This document shows, in pieces, positions 63,378 to 64,000 of a stretch of DNA of 64,000 nucleotides. Source of the DNA: Saprospiraceae bacterium (GTDB lineage: Bacteria > Bacteroidota > Bacteroidia > Chitinophagales > Saprospiraceae). The notes beneath the pieces were generated by a model that was not told the origin of the DNA, did not search any database, and saw only the letters and a list, made by a program, of their open reading frames with translations. Made by a program: the position numbers and the translations under genes. Where the stretch lies: NCBI GenBank assembly GCA_020630775.1, contig JAHDIN010000002.1, forward strand, positions 44,607 to 108,606. The letters are read 5' to 3'. Position 1 is the first letter of the stretch. Every line of letters begins with the position of its first letter.

Positions 63378-64000
63378 ATGAAGTACAACATTAATTTCTT
63401 TTTTCTTTTTTCTTTTTTCTTTTTTCTTTTTTCTAAATAATCAAGCCTTAAAAGCTCAAGTAGCTTGTGGACAACAAGTTGACGTGGTCATCGACTTGGA
63501 TGTAAGTATTGTATTTGAAGATTGGTTTCCTAATAATATCATCGAAGATCAGACAGTAGCTATCGTTGGCTCTAATGTTCCTCAAGTCTTATTATCTTTT
63601 AATCCTACCTTAATTAGTAATTCGACTATTTTAATCGATGACAATATCCAAATTAGTGCCCTTGCTGATTTTGAGATAGAAAACTCTACCATTAGTGCAT
63701 GTAGTAATTCTCATAGAGGAATATATGCATCATTTTCTTCCATTTTATCTACAAATTCAAATTATTCGGATTGTGAAACTTGTTTAAACGGCAGTGATGT
63801 ATTTAGCACAAGAGATACATTTGTTGATTACACTAATGCGGGGATTGTTAATGGCGGTATCGTTTCAAATGGTGTTTTTATTTCAAACTCTGGGTGGGCT
63901 ATTGATGATGCTGTACAGCGAATTGAATTTTGCATTATTGATTCTGAAGATGGTATTAGATGTCGTCCAAACCACCTATTAACGAGAATCTTCGATAATC
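63378..64000 (+). CDS. Secreted surface protein, out of frame at a heptanucleotide repeat in its signal peptide (probably phase-variable), 3' end outside window
   Basis: ATG at 63378 opens MKYNINFFFLFS and, in this sequence, meets TAA at 63438 after a Phe-rich stretch. The array (TTTTTTC)5 at 63399-63433 lies inside this stretch. From 63439 another frame is open to the window end and encodes NNQALKAQVACGQQVDVV and so on, a Ser/Asn/Ile-rich protein with a beta-helix look. Removing one unit (or adding two) joins the frames into a normal signal peptide ending LKAQ. So the gene appears to be in the OFF state. A sequencing or assembly error in the repeat is the alternative. No domain was identified in the visible part. 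Confidence 0.7.
63396..63434 (+). repeat. Heptanucleotide array (TTTTTTC)5 in signal-peptide codons
   Basis: C residues recur exactly every seven bases at 63398, 63405, 63412, 63419, 63426 and 63433, separated by T6. Seven is not a multiple of three, so each gain or loss shifts the reading frame of the gene that begins at 63378. Confidence 0.95.

Noticed and set aside
63794..63982. 62-aa open frame near the right end
   Set aside because: It is in another frame of the long open frame that begins at 63439 and has the composition of a shadow.
1..64000. CRISPR arrays, insertion sequences, prophage genes, restriction or other defence systems
   Set aside because: No spaced direct repeats, transposase, integrase, phage structural or defence genes were seen on either strand.

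Overview
The window is a chromosomal stretch of a Bacteroidota bacterium, most likely a marine or free-living member of the Saprospiria. The evidence is an AT-rich composition, two giant secreted proteins with type IX secretion (T9SS) C-terminal domains (one type A, one type B), the LpxC-FabZ fusion, the alternative complex III (Act) operon joined to cytochrome oxidase genes, DUF3667 and DUF1761 proteins, and -7 elements of the Bacteroidota form TAnnTTTG. No tRNA, rRNA, CRISPR array, insertion sequence or prophage was seen.

Layout. 1-2.1 kb: two unrecognised membrane proteins. 2.1-4.3 kb (minus): hemC, a degenerate DnaQ-like protein, hemD. 4.5-8.4 kb (plus): lpxD, lpxC-fabZ, lpxA and an ABC ATPase. 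8.4-9.9 kb (minus): MerR regulator and DUF3667 protein. 10.2-15.4 kb: a 1.7-kilo-residue T9SS protein with P-domain, dockerin-like and cohesin-like modules. 15.6-21.9 kb: complete nqrABCDEF. 22-26.2 kb: redoxin, queE, a CBM9-like lipoprotein, a porin-like protein and a PhoD-like phosphatase. 26.2-30.3 kb (minus): LVIVD lipoprotein, outer-membrane barrel, ECF sigma factor and a dual-membrane-spanning anti-sigma candidate. 30.4-34.3 kb: DUF1761 protein, methyltransferase, topoisomerase IV subunit B, proC. 34.4-40 kb (minus): a T9SS type B giant protein. 40.1-45.3 kb: lysS, a deoxynucleoside kinase, folK, a Na+/alanine symporter, thyA. 45.4-60.8 kb: a 12-gene respiratory operon (actABCDEF, coxB, coxA, ctaB, two subunit III genes, subunit IV), followed by accessory membrane genes to 62.2 kb. 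62.2-64 kb: a microsatellite-rich spacer, an outer-membrane barrel gene, and the start of a secreted-protein gene whose signal-peptide codons contain a heptanucleotide repeat.

How it works together. Na+-NQR oxidises NADH and reduces quinone; alternative complex III oxidises quinol and feeds an A-type cytochrome oxidase; a Na+/alanine symporter could use the sodium gradient. A near-identical palindrome, TTATTTAGA-N5-TCTAAATAA, lies 66 and 56 bp upstream of the -7 elements of the nqr and act/cox operons, which suggests shared control of both ends of the respiratory chain.

Most interesting: the shared palindrome; a (TTTTTTC)n array in a signal-peptide coding region that leaves the last gene out of frame by one unit (probable phase variation); an OmpA domain fused to cytochrome oxidase subunit II; a helix-hairpin-helix domain on ActC; a Dma-type sigma/anti-sigma operon with a 72-bp-period repeat in its linker; a membrane-anchor extension on NqrA; and an exonuclease-fold protein between hemC and hemD that has lost catalytic residues. 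All statements come from reading the sequence; no database search was run.
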